The notes beneath the pieces are model-generated. The model saw only the letters and a program-made list of their open reading frames with translations. It ran no database searches and was not told the origin of the DNA. 29,835 bases of DNA from an uncultured Fidelibacterota bacterium (lineage in GTDB: Bacteria > Marinisomatota > Marinisomatia > Marinisomatales > TCS55). Made by a program: the position numbers and the translations under genes. The DNA is taken from contig CAJWTA010000005.1 in the NCBI GenBank assembly GCA_913046805.1, positions 1 to 29,835 of the forward strand. Reading direction: 5' to 3'. Positions 26,648-29,835 of the stretch are shown here, in pieces (the first letter of the stretch is position 1; each line of letters begins with the position of its first letter).

Positions 26648-27584
26648 TGATTTAAGTAAAAACGATATTTTTTATAATATGATTGTTAATAATAGCTTTG
26701 TGAGAGACCAGTTGGTGCAGCCTATTTTCATCCATGAAAATAATGACAACCATAGCAGCATACCAGGATTGGGAAAAAACAAGATTCTCTTTGAATCAAA
26801 TGTCATTGATAATATTTCAAGAGACATGAATAATGGCTGTAGAAATTTCATTTTTTTCTTTGTCCCAAAAAATAAAAGCAACTTGCAGTTTAATACAAAT
26901 TTTCAAGAAAAAATTCTGTCCACGATAAAAAAAGAGTTCGGGCAAGAAATTAAAATATGGGTCGATTTGTGTTTATGCTCATTTACTGAAACGGGACATT
27001 GCTGTTTATTTAAAGAAAAAAAAATTAATTACGATCAATCGCTTGATGTTATGTCTTCTATTTCATTATCCTATGCTAGAGGAGGAGCAGATGGAATAGC
27101 GCCAAGCTCAATGATGAGAGGAATTGTAAAATCAGTTCGAAATAAATTGAATCAAAATGATTTTAAACATATACCAATTATGAGCTACAGTACAAAGTTC
27201 GCGAGTAATTTCTACGGTCCGTTCAGAATTGCGGCTGATTCATCACCAAGCTTTGGCGATAGAACAAGCTACCAACTAGATTGCACAGATAGAGAAAATG
27301 CAATTGATTCAAGTTTGAAATTTTCTGAGGAAGGTGCAGATTTACTTATGGTTAAGCCAGGGCTTTTATCTTTAGACTTGATCCAACCAATAGCATTGAA
27401 GTCAAAAAAACCTGTAGGAGCCTATCAAGTAAGCGGAGAATACTCCAGCTTAGTCCATTTAGCAGACAATAATTTAATTGATTTTGATGCTGGGCTTCTT
27501 GAAACATGGTCAACGTTCAAGAGAGCGGGAGCACAATATATTATTAGCTATGGATCCAGATATGCAAAGAGACTTGGTTTATGA
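26637..27584 (+). CDS. hemB: porphobilinogen synthase (ALA dehydratase)
   Basis: 315 residues from a TTG at 26637, chosen because GGGAG (26625-26629) sits 7 bases ahead and the length then matches the family (about 324). The reading frame is open to 26535, but that part has no sense as HemB. It condenses two ALA into porphobilinogen. The zinc triple-Cys motif CLCSFTETGHC is complete (Cys112, Cys114, Cys122). Schiff-base lysines are Lys187 (MSYSTKFASNFYGPFR) and Lys240 (LMVKPG). The usual SDMMDG block reads SSMMRG here, a small departure. It overlaps hemC by 11 bases and hemE by 4 bases, so the genes are translationally coupled. Confidence 0.95.
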   Translation: MNLNDLSKNDIFYNMIVNNSFVRDQLVQPIFIHENNDNHSSIPGLGKNKILFESNVIDNISRDMNNGCRNFIFFFVPKNKSNLQFNTNFQEKILSTIKKEFGQEIKIWVDLCLCSFTETGHCCLFKEKKINYDQSLDVMSSISLSYARGGADGIAPSSMMRGIVKSVRNKLNQNDFKHIPIMSYSTKFASNFYGPFRIAADSSPSFGDRTSYQLDCTDRENAIDSSLKFSEEGADLLMVKPGLLSLDLIQPIALKSKKPVGAYQVSGEYSSLVHLADNNLIDFDAGLLETWSTFKRAGAQYIISYGSRYAKRLGL

Positions 27585-28609
27585 TAAGAAATAAAAAATT
27601 TAAAAACGCAATTAATCATCACAAACAAAATGTGCCGCCAATTTGGTTTATGCGACAAGCGGGCCGATATCATAAACATTATCAAAAATTACGAAAAAAG
27701 TACAAATTTGAAGAACTCTGTAAGATTCCAGAACTAGCTACCGAAACGGCTATGGGGCCAATTGATGAATTTGATTTTGACATTGCAATTCTTTTCAGTG
27801 ATATACTTTTTCCTCTGGAATCATTAGGGCTAGATCTAAAATACGTTCCGGGTCCAACCTTTAGCGAGAACATAAAACCTAAACATATTAAAGATTTAAA
27901 ATCACTTGAAGAAATTAACAACGATTTAAAGTTTCAATCAGATGCCATAAAACTTACTCGAAAAGAGCTATCGAACGATAAAAGCTTAGTTGGGTTTGTA
28001 GGGGGACCTTGGACGCTCCTTTCCTTTGCAGCAGGGATAAAAAATGAGTTGCAGATCATAAATGTTGAGCAAAATAAATTTTTCGAAAAAGCTCTTTACA
28101 ACGTTTTAATACCGATTATCAAGCAAAGCATTAAATCCCAATTGGATGCAGGGGCAGATATCGTATATATTTTCGATACAAATGCAGTTCAACTAGAAAA
28201 AAAATATTTTATTAAAAATTACCTGAACAAATTAAAAAAAGAGCTTTTCCTGCCATTTAAAAAACGTGTGGCGTATTTCACAAAAAATGATGCAATAAAC
28301 AGTATTGCTGATGTTAACAAAGAGCTATCATTAGCAGGGTATGTCTTTAACTCGCTAAATGGGTTATCCCAAAAATTAAAAACCAACAAAACAGGTTTCA
28401 TACAAGGAAATTTTTCGCCTGTTAGCCTAAAAAAAGAACATTCAGATTTTTTAAATGATTATAAAATTTTTAAAGATAAAATGCTATCTATGACCAATGA
28501 AGATACAGCGGGCTGGATATGCAGTTTAAACCACGGTGTTTTGCCAAAAACTCCTGAAAAAAATGTAAAATATTTCATTGATGATATCCGTAACTCATTT
28601 GATAGATAG
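27581..28609 (+). CDS. hemE: uroporphyrinogen decarboxylase
   Basis: 342 residues, a cofactor-free TIM barrel that turns uroporphyrinogen III into coproporphyrinogen III. Key motifs: WFMRQAGRYHKHY (22-34) with Arg25 and Arg29 for the substrate, Asp74 in AILFSDIL, GFVGGPWTLLSFA, FDTNAVQLE, and GNFSPV. It has a 4-base ATGA overlap with hemB, and hemH starts 2 bases after its stop. It is a normal family member. Confidence 0.97.
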   Translation: MIRNKKFKNAINHHKQNVPPIWFMRQAGRYHKHYQKLRKKYKFEELCKIPELATETAMGPIDEFDFDIAILFSDILFPLESLGLDLKYVPGPTFSENIKPKHIKDLKSLEEINNDLKFQSDAIKLTRKELSNDKSLVGFVGGPWTLLSFAAGIKNELQIINVEQNKFFEKALYNVLIPIIKQSIKSQLDAGADIVYIFDTNAVQLEKKYFIKNYLNKLKKELFLPFKKRVAYFTKNDAINSIADVNKELSLAGYVFNSLNGLSQKLKTNKTGFIQGNFSPVSLKKEHSDFLNDYKIFKDKMLSMTNEDTAGWICSLNHGVLPKTPEKNVKYFIDDIRNSFDR

Positions 28610-28611
28610 CC

Positions 28612-29619
28612 ATGAAAGAATATAGCGAACTATACGAAGGTAAAATTGGTGTAATCCTTACGAATCTCGGAACACCAAATGCACCATCGAAAAAAGCACT
28701 AAAAAAATATTTAAACCAATTTTTAATGGATAAACGTGTTGTCGATATTAACAGACTAGTATGGCTTCCAATTTTAAAATTGATCATTCTAAATGTTCGT
28801 CCAAAAAAATCTGCAAGACTGTATAGTAAGATATGGACAGATAAAGGTTCGCCACTTATGGTATATATGAATAACATTAAAAACGAAATCGTTAAAAAAT
28901 TTTCTTCAAAAAACAGCTACCAATTTGAAATTGCTATGCGCTACGGTGACCCATCGTTTAAGAAGGCATTGGATACTTTTAAAAATAATTACATAACAAA
29001 AATTCTTATTCTTCCACTTTATCCGCAAGCAGGTTCACCAACAACATCTAGCTCATTGGATGAGGTTTTTAATGAACTTAAGGATTGGCCCTGGGTGCCG
29101 AGCTTAAGATTCACTAGTGGTTATCACGATCATGAAAAGTATATTACTGCCTTAAGCGACAGTATACTAAATCACTTTAAAGAAAAAGGGAAACCCGAAA
29201 AACTTCTTTTTAGTTTCCATGGGATGCCACAGAGATATCTTGAAGAAGGTGATCCTTACTACTGTTTTTGTCATAAAACTGCAAGACTTGTTGCTGAAAA
29301 AATTAAACTCAATAAAGACGAATATGAACTGTGTTTTCAGTCTCGTTTTGGTAGAGAGCCTTGGTTAAAACCCTACACGGACGATGTTATTGAGGATTGT
29401 GTGAAGAGCGGAATAAAAAAAATGGCTATAATCTCACCTGGCTTTAGTGTTGACTGTCTTGAAACACTAGAAGAAATTGAAATTCAATACAAACAGTTAT
29501 TTTTAGAGTTAGGAGGAAAAGATTTTTCTTATATACCCTGCCTAAATGATTCAACAGATCATATATCTTTGATTGCTAAACTTATTGAAACTGAAACAAT
29601 GGGCTGGCTCAATGATTAA
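28612..29619 (+). CDS. hemH: ferrochelatase
   Basis: 335 residues, inserting ferrous iron into protoporphyrin IX. Markers: GVILTNLGTPNAP (13-25), catalytic His203 in SFHGMPQRY, Glu284 in DCLETLEEI, and SRFGREPWLKPYT. The DPYYCFCHKTARLVAEK segment has cysteines (218, 220), but no clear C-terminal iron-sulfur motif is present. The last gene of the run, hemF, begins 8 bases before its stop, giving a tight overlap. Protoporphyrinogen oxidase (hemG/hemY) is not visible, so protoporphyrin must be made by an enzyme encoded elsewhere or beyond the window edge. Confidence 0.97.
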   Translation: MKEYSELYEGKIGVILTNLGTPNAPSKKALKKYLNQFLMDKRVVDINRLVWLPILKLIILNVRPKKSARLYSKIWTDKGSPLMVYMNNIKNEIVKKFSSKNSYQFEIAMRYGDPSFKKALDTFKNNYITKILILPLYPQAGSPTTSSSLDEVFNELKDWPWVPSLRFTSGYHDHEKYITALSDSILNHFKEKGKPEKLLFSFHGMPQRYLEEGDPYYCFCHKTARLVAEKIKLNKDEYELCFQSRFGREPWLKPYTDDVIEDCVKSGIKKMAIISPGFSVDCLETLEEIEIQYKQLFLELGGKDFSYIPCLNDSTDHISLIAKLIETETMGWLND

Positions 29620-29835
29620 TGATGCTAAAGATTGGTTTGAAAATCTACGAAATGATCTTGTAAAACAAGTTCAATCTTATGAAAAAAAACCCCTCACTGA
29701 AAAAAGGTGGAATCATCATGATCAAGGGGGTGGGCTTATGACAAAAATAAAAGGCGACATCATCGAGAAAGGTGGTATAAATATCTCAACAGTTTCAGGA
29801 AAATTTAATGAAAAGATGCAAAAAAATGTCTTAGG
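29612..29835 (+). CDS. hemF: oxygen-dependent coproporphyrinogen III oxidase, truncated by window end
   Basis: First 74 codons only, starting at the ATG at 29612, 8 bases inside hemH. The protein begins MINDAKDWFENLRNDL and has the family block QGGGLMTKIKGDIIEKGG, then INIS, as in other HemF N-termini. It decarboxylates coproporphyrinogen III with molecular oxygen, so this organism makes heme aerobically. The rest is outside the window. A second ATG at 29619 is in another frame and does not encode HemF. Confidence 0.95.
   Translation, partial: MINDAKDWFENLRNDLVKQVQSYEKKPLTEKRWNHHDQGGGLMTKIKGDIIEKGGINISTVSGKFNEKMQKNVL

Overview
The window is a low-GC bacterial chromosome segment that most likely comes from a marine SAR406 / Marinimicrobia (Marinisomatota) cell. 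The best evidence is the left end. It holds the 5' part of a 16S rRNA gene on the minus strand, containing an 18-nt stretch (446-463) identical, as I recall it, to the SAR406-97 FISH probe. The protein set fits a small-genome, aerobic, iron-economising marine planktonic bacterium: Ni superoxide dismutase, KatG, long-chain flavodoxin, ALA synthase and oxygen-dependent HemF.

Layout. (1) 1-558: 16S rRNA 5' part. (2) 736-4838, minus: tig-clpP-clpX and a TPR/membrane protein, tightly packed. ClpX lacks its zinc-binding N-terminal domain, and ClpP has Asn where the catalytic Asp is expected. (3) 4905-5649: two small genes of unknown function. (4) 5756-10444: a redox and oxidative-stress island with flavodoxin, katG and a PerR-like regulator on the minus strand, then a 50-residue membrane peptide, sodN, sodX and a small membrane protein on the plus strand. 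A perfect 35-bp palindrome sits just upstream of perR. (5) 10441-17158, minus: a probable operon rpe-tkt-rpiB-DASS transporter-universal stress protein-glutamate dehydrogenase, covering the non-oxidative pentose phosphate pathway plus carboxylate/anion import and glutamate metabolism. (6) 17270-22388, plus: a LOG-like protein followed by two exported amidohydrolase-fold proteins, of which only the second half of the first keeps the HxH metal motif. (7) 22398-23671, minus: a BtuG/YncE-like lipoprotein behind a well-formed cobalamin riboswitch with a recognisable promoter, a kissing-loop hairpin and a hairpin that buries the ribosome binding site. (8) 23744-29835: heme biosynthesis. hemA (ALA synthase, Shemin route) is on the minus strand and diverges from hemC(D)-hemB-hemE-hemH-hemF on the plus strand; hemF is cut by the window end.

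How it fits together. Heme made by region 8 can supply KatG in region 4. PerR would couple peroxide and metal status to KatG. NiSOD and flavodoxin reduce the need for iron elsewhere. Cobalamin is probably scavenged, since a B12-responsive switch controls a surface-type binding lipoprotein and no cobalamin synthesis gene is visible here. The most distinctive observations are the B12 riboswitch/BtuG-like unit, the unusual ClpXP pair, the PerR palindrome together with the decayed tandem copy of the perR 3' end, and the unlisted 50-residue peptide next to sodN. No mobile elements, CRISPR arrays or tRNA genes were seen.
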